This document shows, in pieces, positions 8,977 through 16,796 of a DNA stretch of 64,000 nucleotides. Origin of the DNA: Janibacter melonis (lineage in GTDB: Bacteria > Actinomycetota > Actinomycetes > Actinomycetales > Dermatophilaceae); contig NZ_JAJBZM010000002.1 of assembly GCF_020567375.1 (NCBI RefSeq), positions 915,529 through 979,528 of the forward strand, written 5' to 3'. The notes under the pieces are model-generated. The model ran no database searches and was not told the origin of the DNA. It was given only the letters and a program-made list of their open reading frames with translations. Each line of letters opens with the position of its first letter. Position 1 is the stretch's first letter. A program made the position numbers and the translations under genes.

Positions 8977-9702
8977 CTACGACCCTGGTCGTACCGCGAC
9001 GAGGCCGGTGTCGTACGCGAGGAGCACCATCTGCACCCGGTCGCGCAGCGCGAGCTTGTGCAGGATGCGCCCGATGTGGGTCTTGACCGTGGCCTCGGCG
9101 ACGTACAGCTCGGCGCTGATCTCGGCGTTGCTGCGCCCCTCGGCCACCGCCCGCATCACCTCCACCTCGCGAGGGGTGAGGGCCGCCAGGCGCGGGTGGT
9201 CAGCCCCGGTGGGCTCGCTCGGCTGCGCGGGCGAGGGCGCGACCGGCCCGGCCCCGTCGCGGGTGAGGTGCTCGACGAGCCGGCGGGTCGTGCTCGGCGC
9301 GATGACCGCGTCGCCGCCGTGCACCGCGTGGATCGCGGCGAGCAGGTCGGCGGGCCCGGCGTCCTTGAGCAGGAAGCCCGAGGCCCCCGCGCGCAGCGCG
9401 GCGTACGCGTACTCGTCGAGGTCGAAGGTCGTGAGCACGACGACCTTCGGCCCGTCGGGGTCGCGGCGCAGCAGCTCCTCGGTCGCGGCGACGCCGTCCA
9501 TGCGCGGCATGCGGATGTCCATGAGGACGACGTCTGCGCTCACCGCGCCGAGGACCTCAAGGGCGTGCTGGCCGTCCTCGGCCTCGCCCACGACGACCAT
9601 GTCGGGCTGGGCGTCGAGCACCATCCGGAAGCCGGCCCGCACGAGCGCCTGGTCGTCGACGAGGACGACGCGGATGGGGTGATGGTCGGTGCGTGAAGTC
9701 AC
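8977..9702 (-). CDS. Two-component response regulator, LuxR/NarL type
   Basis: A 241-residue regulator. The receiver domain (about 8-128) has VVLVDDQALVRAG with the acidic pair, the phosphorylated Asp in DVVLMDIRMPRMDG, Thr in VLTTFD, and Lys in FLLKDAGP. The C-terminal HTH (about 170-235) reads LTPREVEVMRAVAEGRSNAE and TVKTHIGRILHKL. The GTG at 9702 overlaps the kinase stop by four bases. It is the partner of the adjacent kinase and the likely activator of the downstream ABC transporter genes. Confidence 0.95.
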   Translation of the reverse strand: MTSRTDHHPIRVVLVDDQALVRAGFRMVLDAQPDMVVVGEAEDGQHALEVLGAVSADVVLMDIRMPRMDGVAATEELLRRDPDGPKVVVLTTFDLDEYAYAALRAGASGFLLKDAGPADLLAAIHAVHGGDAVIAPSTTRRLVEHLTRDGAGPVAPSPAQPSEPTGADHPRLAALTPREVEVMRAVAEGRSNAEISAELYVAEATVKTHIGRILHKLALRDRVQMVLLAYDTGLVAVRPGS

Positions 9703-10919
9703 GGCTGGTCCTCTCGGGTCGGTCCCGGGTCCTCGGGCAGGTGGGCGGTGACGAGGTAGCCGCCGCCGGCGCGCGGGCCCGCGGTGAGGTGCCCGCCGAG
9801 GGCGCTCGCCCGCTCGCGCATGCCGACGACGCCGTACCCCTGGCCGTCGTCCGTGGCCGCCGCGCCGCGCCCGTCGTCCTCGACGGTGACGCACAGGCCG
9901 TCGTCACGGCGCACCCGCACGCTCGCGATCGCGCCGGGGCCGGCGTGCTTGATGACGTTGGTCAGCGCCTCCTGGACGATCCGCAGCGCCGCGAGCCCGA
10001 CGTCCCGGCTCACCCCGTCGAGGTCGTCGCTCACGAGCTCGACGGGCAGGCCGGAGGAGCGGACGCGGTGCACGAGGGCCGGCAGGTCGGCGACCGACTC
10101 GGTCGGCGCGTAGCCGTCGAGCTCGTCGGCGCGCAGCACCCCGACGAGCCGCCGGGTCTCGGCGAGGGCCTCACGAGCGGTGGCCGCGATGGTCTCGAGG
10201 GTCTGGGTGGCCTGCTCGCGGTCCCACTGCGGAGAGCTCGTCGCGGCGTAGGCGCCGCCGTCGGCCTGGACGACGACGACGGCGAGCGAGTGGGCGACGA
10301 CGTCGTGCATCTCGCGGGCGATCCGCGTGCGCTCGTCCTGCGCGGCGATCCGCACCCGCTGGTCGCGGTCGCGACGCAGGGCGAGGTTCTGCTCGTGGAG
10401 CCGCTCGAGCAGCTCGCGCCGGCGCCGGGTGAGGTCACCCCACGCCCAGCACAGAGATGCGACGGCGCTGAAGAAGATCGCGTTGATGACCTGGGGCACC
10501 GCCGACAGCTCGGGGTCCCACCAGTCGGCGACCCCGAGACCGCCGGAGAACACGCAGACCACGAGCACGGCGAGACGTGCGGGGCGGCTGCCGGACCAGG
10601 CGGCCACGGCGTACGCGGCGAAGGGGGCGGCGACGTTGCTCGGCAGGGGCCCGTCGGTGAGCGGCAGCTGGGCCAGGTGGGCGAGCACGACGACCGCGGC
10701 CGCGACCTCCGGGCGGGTGCGGCGCCACCACAGGGGCACGACCTGGAGCAGGGTGACGACGAGGACGAGCCCGGCCGGCACGCCCGGTCCGTCGACCTCG
10801 GGACCGACGGCGGCGAGCGTCGCCGGCAGCACGCCGAGCAGGAGCAGCGGGCCGACGACGAGGGCGTCGACGACACGGGGGTGGCGGGCCAGCGGGCCGC
10901 CGAGAGCGGGGGTGTCCAT
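9699..10919 (-). CDS. Sensor histidine kinase (HisKA_3 type)
   Basis: A 406-residue membrane kinase. Four to six N-terminal helices (about 12-160) form the sensor without a large extracellular domain. A short coiled region follows, then the phosphoacceptor box ERTRIAREMHDVVAHSLAVV. The C-terminal HATPase has the N-box LTNVIKHA and G-boxes VEDDGRGAA and GYGVVGMRERA. The ATG is at 10919; upstream in-frame sequence overlaps the divergent promoter region and is not protein-like. It is cotranscribed with the response regulator and ABC exporter. The intramembrane sensing architecture fits cell-wall or antimicrobial-peptide detection, which is inference. Confidence 0.93.
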   Translation of the reverse strand: MDTPALGGPLARHPRVVDALVVGPLLLLGVLPATLAAVGPEVDGPGVPAGLVLVVTLLQVVPLWWRRTRPEVAAAVVVLAHLAQLPLTDGPLPSNVAAPFAAYAVAAWSGSRPARLAVLVVCVFSGGLGVADWWDPELSAVPQVINAIFFSAVASLCWAWGDLTRRRRELLERLHEQNLALRRDRDQRVRIAAQDERTRIAREMHDVVAHSLAVVVVQADGGAYAATSSPQWDREQATQTLETIAATAREALAETRRLVGVLRADELDGYAPTESVADLPALVHRVRSSGLPVELVSDDLDGVSRDVGLAALRIVQEALTNVIKHAGPGAIASVRVRRDDGLCVTVEDDGRGAAATDDGQGYGVVGMRERASALGGHLTAGPRAGGGYLVTAHLPEDPGPTREDQP

Positions 10920-10953
10920 CGCGGCGAGCCTAGGCACACCTCGTGCCCTACGC

Positions 10954-10971
10954 GTCAGACCACGGTCTGAC
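10954..10971. promoter_or_regulatory. 18-bp palindrome between divergent kinase and RsbW-like genes
   Basis: GTCAGACC-AC-GGTCTGAC is a perfect inverted repeat with 8-bp arms. It lies 35 bases upstream of the kinase ATG and just before TACGAT (10979-10984), a possible -10 for the gene starting at 11018. It looks like an operator for a dimeric regulator that could control both directions. Confidence 0.55.
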
Positions 10972-11017
10972 CAGCGCATACGATGGCCCGGCACCCGCCG
11001 CGACGACAGGAGACACC

Positions 11018-11494
11018 GTGAGCGAGCCCGCACAGGACGACGCCCGAGAGCTGCTCAACGAGTTCGGCGCGCAGCCCGGCGACGGCCACGCCCGCACGAT
11101 CCGCGCCCAGTGGGACCGCGACATCCTGCCCCCGATCCGGGCGGCCCTCATGGAGGACCTCCAGGCGCGTGGGATGTCCGAGGAGATCATCGACGAGGCC
11201 GAGATCGTCGTCACCGAGCTCGTCACCAACGCCCTGCGCCACGGCAGCCCGCTGCCCGACCGCTGCGTGCGCGTGCACTGGAAGGTGCGCGGCGAGGTGT
11301 GCGAGGTCGAGGTGAGCGACGGCGGCGGTCACACCGCGCCCAAGCCCGTCCCCCCGGCCCTGTGGGCGACCTCGGGACGCGGCCTGCGCATCGTGCGCAG
11401 CCTCGCCCACGAGTGGGGCGTCTCCGAGGACGAGAAGCGGATCACCGTGTGGGCATCGCTCGGCGGGCCCTCGCGCCGTCGGGTCGGGAGCTGA
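11018..11494 (+). CDS. RsbW-like ATP-binding protein (GHKL, anti-sigma type)
   Basis: A 158-residue protein made almost wholly of a single GHKL ATPase domain. The N-box region is VVTELVTNALRHGSP, the G1 box EVSDGGGHTAPK, and the G2 region SGRGLRIVRSLAHEWGV. In actinomycetes such stand-alone domains act as anti-sigma-factor kinases or orphan regulators. No sigma factor or anti-anti-sigma partner is adjacent. The GTG at 11018 has AGGAGA at 11008-11013. It is probably controlled by the upstream palindrome. Confidence 0.88.
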   Translation: MSEPAQDDARELLNEFGAQPGDGHARTIRAQWDRDILPPIRAALMEDLQARGMSEEIIDEAEIVVTELVTNALRHGSPLPDRCVRVHWKVRGEVCEVEVSDGGGHTAPKPVPPALWATSGRGLRIVRSLAHEWGVSEDEKRITVWASLGGPSRRRVGS

Positions 11495-11511
11495 CCCACC
11501 GCGCCCTGACC

Positions 11512-11517
11512 TAGGCT
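11512..11517 (+). promoter_or_regulatory. -10 element of a leaderless gene
   Basis: TAGGCT ends seven bases before the ATG at 11525. There is no ribosome-binding site between them. This is the expected layout for a leaderless actinobacterial mRNA. Confidence 0.5.
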
Positions 11518-11524
11518 GCACGCC

Positions 11525-12403
11525 ATGGGCAAGGCATCACGACGCAAGAAGACCGACGGCGGCCGGGTCAAGGTCGCCCCCGCCCCGTACGTGGCTCGAC
11601 CCTTCGCGGGTCTGCCGGGCGAGACCGACTGGGTGGCGGCGCACGAGATCGTCCCCGCGGCGACGGCGACGCTGACGCTGCGCGCGGACGCCGTGCCCGA
11701 GGGTGCGCCGACGACGGCGACCCTCGCCTCGGTCCTGCCCCTCGCGTGGTCGGGCCTGCACCGCGCCGACGGCACCGTGCTCGTCGCCAGCCAGTCCGGC
11801 TCGAGCAGCGGTGACGCCAGCCGCGACCTCGCCGCCGCCCTGCTCGCCACCCTCGCAGCCGAGCCCGGCAGCCCGGTGCCGCGCGCCGAGCGCGCGACCG
11901 AGGCGACCCCGCGCCTGCAGGACCTGCTCGACCTCGACGCCCCCTTCGGGCTCGAGGTCCACGAGGGCTTCGACTTCTGGGTCGGCGAGGGCGAGCTCGA
12001 CCAGGAGGGACAGGAGTCCCTCGACCGGGCCAACGAGAGCGTCGTCCCGACCGTCGCGATGAGCTCGGCCCCCTCCGCCTACTGGTGCCGCATCGGCGAG
12101 CGGACCTACGTGCGCTGGGTCCTCGGCGACGACGAGGACGCGGCGACCGACGCCCTCGCCCGTCTGTCCGCGGCCGGCCGCTCCGAGCTCGGCGAGGGCA
12201 ACAAGCTGCTCGGCGCCTTCCGTGCCGGCGGGCTCCTCGTGCCGGTGTGGGAGGTCCCCGCCGACTCCGAGCCCGCGACCCACGAGGACGCCCTCGCCGC
12301 AATGCGCGAGCGCTACGAGGCCGCCCTGCGCGACGAGCCGCTGAGCGCCGACGAGCGCCGCGCCCGCTCCGGGCTGCTGTCGCGCCAGGTCACCCTGCGC
12401 TGA
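11525..12403 (+). CDS. DUF5926 family protein
   Basis: A 292-residue soluble protein. It opens with a basic MGKASRRKKTDGG and then the family hallmark ARPFAGLPGETDWVAAHEIVPA. DUF5926 is widespread in actinobacteria and often annotated as SecA-like because many members have an N-terminal SEC-C zinc motif; that cysteine motif is absent here. The C-terminus ends LSADERRARSGLLSRQVTLR, also typical. Function is unknown. Transcription probably starts at or next to the ATG. The GT2 gene follows after two bases, so cotranscription is likely. Confidence 0.85.
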   Translation: MGKASRRKKTDGGRVKVAPAPYVARPFAGLPGETDWVAAHEIVPAATATLTLRADAVPEGAPTTATLASVLPLAWSGLHRADGTVLVASQSGSSSGDASRDLAAALLATLAAEPGSPVPRAERATEATPRLQDLLDLDAPFGLEVHEGFDFWVGEGELDQEGQESLDRANESVVPTVAMSSAPSAYWCRIGERTYVRWVLGDDEDAATDALARLSAAGRSELGEGNKLLGAFRAGGLLVPVWEVPADSEPATHEDALAAMRERYEAALRDEPLSADERRARSGLLSRQVTLR

Positions 12404-12405
12404 TC

Positions 12406-13107
12406 ATGAGCGCGCTGGCGGCGGTCGTCCCGGCCAAGGACGAGGCGGAGCGCATCGGCGCCACCGTCGCCGCGCTGCGCGCCCTGCCCGAGGTCGAGCT
12501 CGTCGTCGTCGTCGACGACGGCTCGAGCGACGACACCGCGGCGGCCGCCGCCGACGCCGGCGCGCTCGTCGTGCGCCACCCGACCAACCTCGGCAAGGCC
12601 GCGGCGATGACGACCGGCGCCGCCCGGGTCGCCGAGGAGGAGACGCGTCGGGGCGGCCCACCCTGGGTGCTGCTCTTCGCCGATGCCGACCTCGAGGGGT
12701 CGGCCGCGCACCTCGGCCCGCTCGCCGAGCCGGTCCTCGCCGGGGTCGCCGACCTCGCCGTCGCCAACATCCCGCGGGCCGCGAGCTCTCAGGGCGGGGG
12801 ACGGGTCGTGCGCCTGGCCCGCGGGCAGATCGAGACGATGACCGGACGGCGGGTCGAGCAGCCGCTCAACGGCATGCGCGTGATGACGCGTGAGGCCTTC
12901 GGCTGGGCGAGCCCCCTCGCCGCCGGGTGGGGCGTCGAGGCCGCGATGCTCGTCGACGTCCTGCGCGCCGGGGGCCGGGTCGTCGAGGTGCCCGTGCCGC
13001 TCACCCACCGGGCGACCGGGACCGACCTCGCCGGTCAGGTGCACCGCGCCCGTCAGATGCGCGACGTCTCGCGAGCCCTGCTCGAGCGGCGCTTCCGTGG
13101 CGGCTGA
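12406..13107 (+). CDS. Glycosyltransferase family 2 protein
   Basis: A 233-residue cytosolic GT-A fold enzyme. It begins with AAVVPAKDEAERI and the nucleotide-sugar site VVVDDGSSDDT, then LGKAAAMTTGA and a DADLEGS metal-binding (DxD-like) segment. There are no membrane helices. This layout fits dolichol-phosphate-sugar-synthase or glucosyl-3-phosphoglycerate-synthase relatives. Its stop overlaps the next gene, a GT-C transferase that would use polyprenyl-phosphate sugars, so it may make or feed that donor (inference). Confidence 0.88.
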   Translation: MSALAAVVPAKDEAERIGATVAALRALPEVELVVVVDDGSSDDTAAAAADAGALVVRHPTNLGKAAAMTTGAARVAEEETRRGGPPWVLLFADADLEGSAAHLGPLAEPVLAGVADLAVANIPRAASSQGGGRVVRLARGQIETMTGRRVEQPLNGMRVMTREAFGWASPLAAGWGVEAAMLVDVLRAGGRVVEVPVPLTHRATGTDLAGQVHRARQMRDVSRALLERRFRGG

Positions 13108-14659
13108 CGCACCCGACGCGCTGCCGACCGGTCCTCACCGAGCCGGGCGCGACCCCCTTCGCCTCAGTCTGCTCGCTGGCTCGCTCCTGTGCCTGCTCCT
13201 CGTCGGCCTCGCCCACCCCTCGGTCGCCGCCCCGCCGCTCGGCCCGGCGGGCTGGGTGCCGCACCTGCCCGACCTGCCGCTGGGTGGGTGGGTCGTCGTC
13301 GCGCTGCAGGTCGCGGGCTACGCGCTCGGCGCGGCCGCGCTGCTGCGCGGCCTGCGGGTCCCCTCCCGGCTCGACATCCCCTGGGCCGCCTGGGCGATCG
13401 TCGGCAGCCTCGTCCTGCTCACCGTGCCCTACGGCACCGCCGACCACACGAACTACGCCGCCTACGGGCACATCCTCGTCGAGGGGGGCGACCCGTGGGT
13501 GACGACCCCGCAGGACTTCGGGCCGGACCGGATCACCTCTGCCGTGCAGCCGCCGTGGGAGGACACCCCGAGCGTCTACGGGCCGGTCGCGACCGGGCTC
13601 ATGGGGCTGTCGGCCCTCGTCGGCGGTGAGCTGCCGCGCCAGGTCGTCTGGGTGTGGCAGGTCCTCGTCGTCGCCGCCTGGCTGCTCGGCCGCGCGCTGC
13701 TCCTGCGGCTCACCGGCGACCGCGAGAGCGTCGACACGTGGTGGACCGGCAACGTCCTCGTCCTCGGCGCGGGGGTGCTCGGCGCGCACGTCGACCTCCT
13801 CGCGACGACCGCGCTCGTCGGGGCGCTGCTCGCGACCCGCGTCCGGGGGGTGCCCGGTGCCCTCCTCGCGGGGGCGCTCGCCGGCGTCGCGGCCTCGACG
13901 AAGATCACCGCCGGCGTCGTCGTGCTCGTCCTCGCCTGGCTCTACCTCCGCCGAGATATGGAGATCAGCTCTGCGGAGAAGCTCCGGGCAGCGGATCCCC
14001 ATACCTCGGCGAAGGGGGTGAGGGCCGTGGCGAAGGGGGTGGGGGGCTCGGCGAAGGGGGCGGCGGCGCGGGTCGTCGCGGTCGTCCTCGCCGGCCTGGC
14101 GGTCGCCGTGCCCCTCCACCTGTGGGCGGGGCCCAACGTCTTCGGGCAGCTGCTCACCGCGAGCGACGGGGTGAGCTACGCGAGCCCGTGGCGCGCCGTC
14201 TACACGGTCCTCGACCTCGGTGTCGCCGAGCCGAGCGCGCGGGCCTGGGCCGCTCGGGCGTCGGCCGTGCTGTGCGTCGTGCTCGCCGTCGTCCTGTGGC
14301 GCCGGCTGCCCGGCACGGACAGCGGTCCCCAACGGCTGCTCGTCGTGCTCGTCACGGCCTACGCGCTCGGCGCGGCCTACGTGCTGCCCTGGTACGCCCT
14401 GCCGATGTGGGCGGCCCTCGCGTGGTGGGTCGCCGACGGCGGGCGGGCCCCGCGGCTGCTCACGGCCCTCGTCGTGCAGGGCGCGGTCGTCGCGATCGGC
14501 TACGTGCCGGGGCGGGTGCGCATCCCCGAGGACATGGCGACCGTGACACTCGCGTGGCGGATGGTCGTCGTGCCGCTCGTCACGGCGATCGTGTGGCTGC
14601 TCGTCCTGCGGCCGGCTCGGCGGCCAGGGCGAGGACGACGAGGCTCGGCACGAGGATGA
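13097..14659 (+). CDS. Polyprenol-phosphate-mannose-dependent GT-C transferase (MptB-like)
   Basis: A 520-residue polytopic membrane protein with about 12 helices. It has motifs of alpha-1,6-mannosyltransferases of the MptA/MptB group: DHTNYAAYGHILVEGGDPW in the first extracellular loop, then PSVYGPVATGL. Such enzymes extend mannan or lipomannan on the outer face of the membrane. The GTG at 13097 overlaps the GT2 stop by 11 bases. Residues about 286-321 are an in-frame hydrophilic insertion encoded by a hairpin and three CGAAGGGG octamers, apparently a repeat element inside the gene. The 3-prime end overlaps the convergent AP-like gene by 80 bp. Confidence 0.87.
   Translation: MAADAPDALPTGPHRAGRDPLRLSLLAGSLLCLLLVGLAHPSVAAPPLGPAGWVPHLPDLPLGGWVVVALQVAGYALGAAALLRGLRVPSRLDIPWAAWAIVGSLVLLTVPYGTADHTNYAAYGHILVEGGDPWVTTPQDFGPDRITSAVQPPWEDTPSVYGPVATGLMGLSALVGGELPRQVVWVWQVLVVAAWLLGRALLLRLTGDRESVDTWWTGNVLVLGAGVLGAHVDLLATTALVGALLATRVRGVPGALLAGALAGVAASTKITAGVVVLVLAWLYLRRDMEISSAEKLRAADPHTSAKGVRAVAKGVGGSAKGAAARVVAVVLAGLAVAVPLHLWAGPNVFGQLLTASDGVSYASPWRAVYTVLDLGVAEPSARAWAARASAVLCVVLAVVLWRRLPGTDSGPQRLLVVLVTAYALGAAYVLPWYALPMWAALAWWVADGGRAPRLLTALVVQGAVVAIGYVPGRVRIPEDMATVTLAWRMVVVPLVTAIVWLLVLRPARRPGRGRRGSARG
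13951..14059. repeat. In-frame hairpin plus triple CGAAGGGG insertion
   Basis: Arms at 13951-13966 and 13994-14009 pair at 14 of 16 positions. Both mismatches are A-C on the plus strand and would be G-U pairs on the minus-strand RNA. The hairpin is followed by CGAAGGGG at 14010, 14031 and 14052. The reading frame stays open, giving a charged Ala/Lys/Ser-rich loop. It resembles a palindromic element inserted in frame within a coding region. Confidence 0.65.
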
Positions 14660-16709
14660 TCGAGGCGACGGCCGGGATCCCCGTGCCCGAGTCGTTGAGC
14701 AGGAAGCCGGCGGTGAGCGCGACGACGAGCGCGACGAGGCCCGGGCGCAGGGCCGGGTGCTCCTCGAGCGGGCCGGCGAGCGGACGCGCGAGACGGCTGC
14801 CCGGACGGGCGAGCGCCCAGATGACGAGGACGAGGCCGACCGGCACGAGCAGGGCCGCGCGCTCGGGGCCGAGGAGCATCTCGAGATTCATCACGAGCTT
14901 GCGCTCGACGACCTCCCACGCGTCACCGGTGAGCACGCGCCCGAAGAAGCGTCCGAGGTGGCTGCGCTCGTCCTCGGGCCGCAGGTAGTCCAGGCCCGCG
15001 ACGGCGAGGAAGCCGCCGACCGTCACGACACCGATGAGCAGCAGGCGCAGCAGCGTGACGCGGGCGCCGGAGACGGCGAGGACGAGGTAGCCGACCGCGG
15101 GCACGACCGCGAGGGTGCCGCCGCCGTCGGCCCCGACGAAGGGGGCCGCCACGAGGACGAGCAGGACGAGCCCGAGCACGGCGGCCAGGGCGGTCGCGGC
15201 CCGGCGTCGGCCGGCGCGCAGGAGCGGGTCGAGCAGCGCGGTCACCGCGAGCAGGGCGCCCGTGACGAAGAGGGCGAAGGGGACGTTGCCGAAGCCGTAG
15301 AAGCGGCCGCCGTCCCAGGGGTGGAGGCCGAGGACGCCGAGGAGGATCGACGCGCCGTCGCGCAGCAGGAGGTCGGCGGTGAGCAGGAGCGCGGTGACGC
15401 CGCCGACGACGCCGACGGCGGTGAGGCCACGGCGGGTGCTGCCGGCCGTGACCGCGAGGGCCAGGGCGGTGAGCAGGCCGGCGCCCAGCGCCGTCCAGCC
15501 GGCGAGGGCGAGGACGGGGTGGTCGCCCGACCACCACGGGGCGAGCGTCGCCGCGTAGGTCGCGGCCGGCACGCTCGCGAGGACGAGGGCGGCGGTGCGC
15601 AGGACGTGCACGAGCGGGCGGCGGGCCGGGCGGCGACGCAGCAGCGTCCAGGCCAGGGCGCCGAGGACGCTCGCCACGACGACGACGGCGGCCAGGCCGC
15701 GGAAGAAGGGCGGGATGCTCGCGTCGGCCACCTCGAGCTGGCCGGCGACGTCGGCCTGGTCTGCGAGGCGCTCGGCGGCACCGCCGCGGTCGTCGCGGAC
15801 GAGGGAGAGGGGGCGACCTGCGAGCGGGGCGACGGGCTCGGCGCCGACGCGCTCGAGGAGGTCGGCGGTGAGGTCGGGCAGCTGGACGACGCCGGTGCGC
15901 CGGGTGGTGGGCGAGCTGAGCGCGCCGGGCTCGACGCCCGCCGCGCTGCGGGGGTCGCCGCCGCCGGAGTAGACGAGGGCCCGCAGCGCGGGCCCGGTGC
16001 CCGAGTCGCCGAGACCGGCGACGACGACGAGGGTCTCCTCGGGCAGGCCCGAGACCGCCTCCTGCACCGCCTTGTCGACGTCGCGCACCTGGGCCTGCCG
16101 CGCCGCGTCGCGCTCGCCGTCGACCTGGCCGACGTCGACGAGACGCACCGCGCACCCGCCGGAGCCGTCACCGACCTCGCCGCGGCCGTCCGCCGCGGCG
16201 ATGCTCGCGCCCGCCCCGCCGGAGGCCTCCACGCACGTGCCCGCGGCGCGCAGCGAGTCCGCGAGGACGCCGAGGGTGGCGTCGGTCTTGCGCTCGCGGA
16301 CGAGGTCGACGGCGTCGCCCCAGCCCTCGACCGCGCCCGTGCCGGTCAGCCCCACCTCGGGGCAGACGGGCGCGGCCTCCGGGTCGGTGAGGTCCGGGCT
16401 GCCCGGGCGGGGGAAGGCCACCCGGCCGCCGGCGCCGAGGCTGAGCCAGCCGTCGACGCCGCACGTCTGCAGGTACCCGCCACGCACGACGAGGTCGGCG
16501 GTGGCCCCCTTCGTCGCGAGCGACCACAGGGTCGGCGTCTCCTGCGGCGAGAGGTCGCGCAGGCTCAGCCCCGGGGCGCCGAGGACGACGACCGCCGGCT
16601 GGTTCGGGTCGGGGGCCGTGAGCGCCGTGGTACCCGTCGCCGATGCCGCCGGGACCGCGCCGAGGACAGCGGCGCACGCGGCGACGAGGGCGAGGAGGAG
16701 TCGGGTCAC
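14580..16709 (-). CDS. Membrane protein with extracellular AP-superfamily-like domain
   Basis: A 709-residue protein. A signal peptide (residues 1-25, ending PAASA) leads to an extracellular domain of about 330 residues. This starts AVVVLGAPGLSLRDLSP and has CGVDGWLSLGAGGR, a pattern of conserved actinobacterial proteins distantly related to alkaline phosphatases. The usual metal-binding Asp at the first strand is not evident (GAPGL). About ten C-terminal helices (380-700) include LHPWDGGRFYGFGNVPFALF. The GTG is at 16709. Function is unknown; the setting between mannosyltransferases suggests envelope glycolipid work. Its 3-prime end overlaps the GT-C gene. Confidence 0.78.
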   Translation of the reverse strand: MTRLLLALVAACAAVLGAVPAASATGTTALTAPDPNQPAVVVLGAPGLSLRDLSPQETPTLWSLATKGATADLVVRGGYLQTCGVDGWLSLGAGGRVAFPRPGSPDLTDPEAAPVCPEVGLTGTGAVEGWGDAVDLVRERKTDATLGVLADSLRAAGTCVEASGGAGASIAAADGRGEVGDGSGGCAVRLVDVGQVDGERDAARQAQVRDVDKAVQEAVSGLPEETLVVVAGLGDSGTGPALRALVYSGGGDPRSAAGVEPGALSSPTTRRTGVVQLPDLTADLLERVGAEPVAPLAGRPLSLVRDDRGGAAERLADQADVAGQLEVADASIPPFFRGLAAVVVVASVLGALAWTLLRRRPARRPLVHVLRTAALVLASVPAATYAATLAPWWSGDHPVLALAGWTALGAGLLTALALAVTAGSTRRGLTAVGVVGGVTALLLTADLLLRDGASILLGVLGLHPWDGGRFYGFGNVPFALFVTGALLAVTALLDPLLRAGRRRAATALAAVLGLVLLVLVAAPFVGADGGGTLAVVPAVGYLVLAVSGARVTLLRLLLIGVVTVGGFLAVAGLDYLRPEDERSHLGRFFGRVLTGDAWEVVERKLVMNLEMLLGPERAALLVPVGLVLVIWALARPGSRLARPLAGPLEEHPALRPGLVALVVALTAGFLLNDSGTGIPAVASIILVPSLVVLALAAEPAAGRAATRSP

Positions 16710-16796
16710 CGGGCCATTGTGGCGGGCCGAGCCTGGACGTCCTCTGAGGCCACGGGCGGCAGGAGAGCACCCACCCACGTCTGCGACCATGACCCG

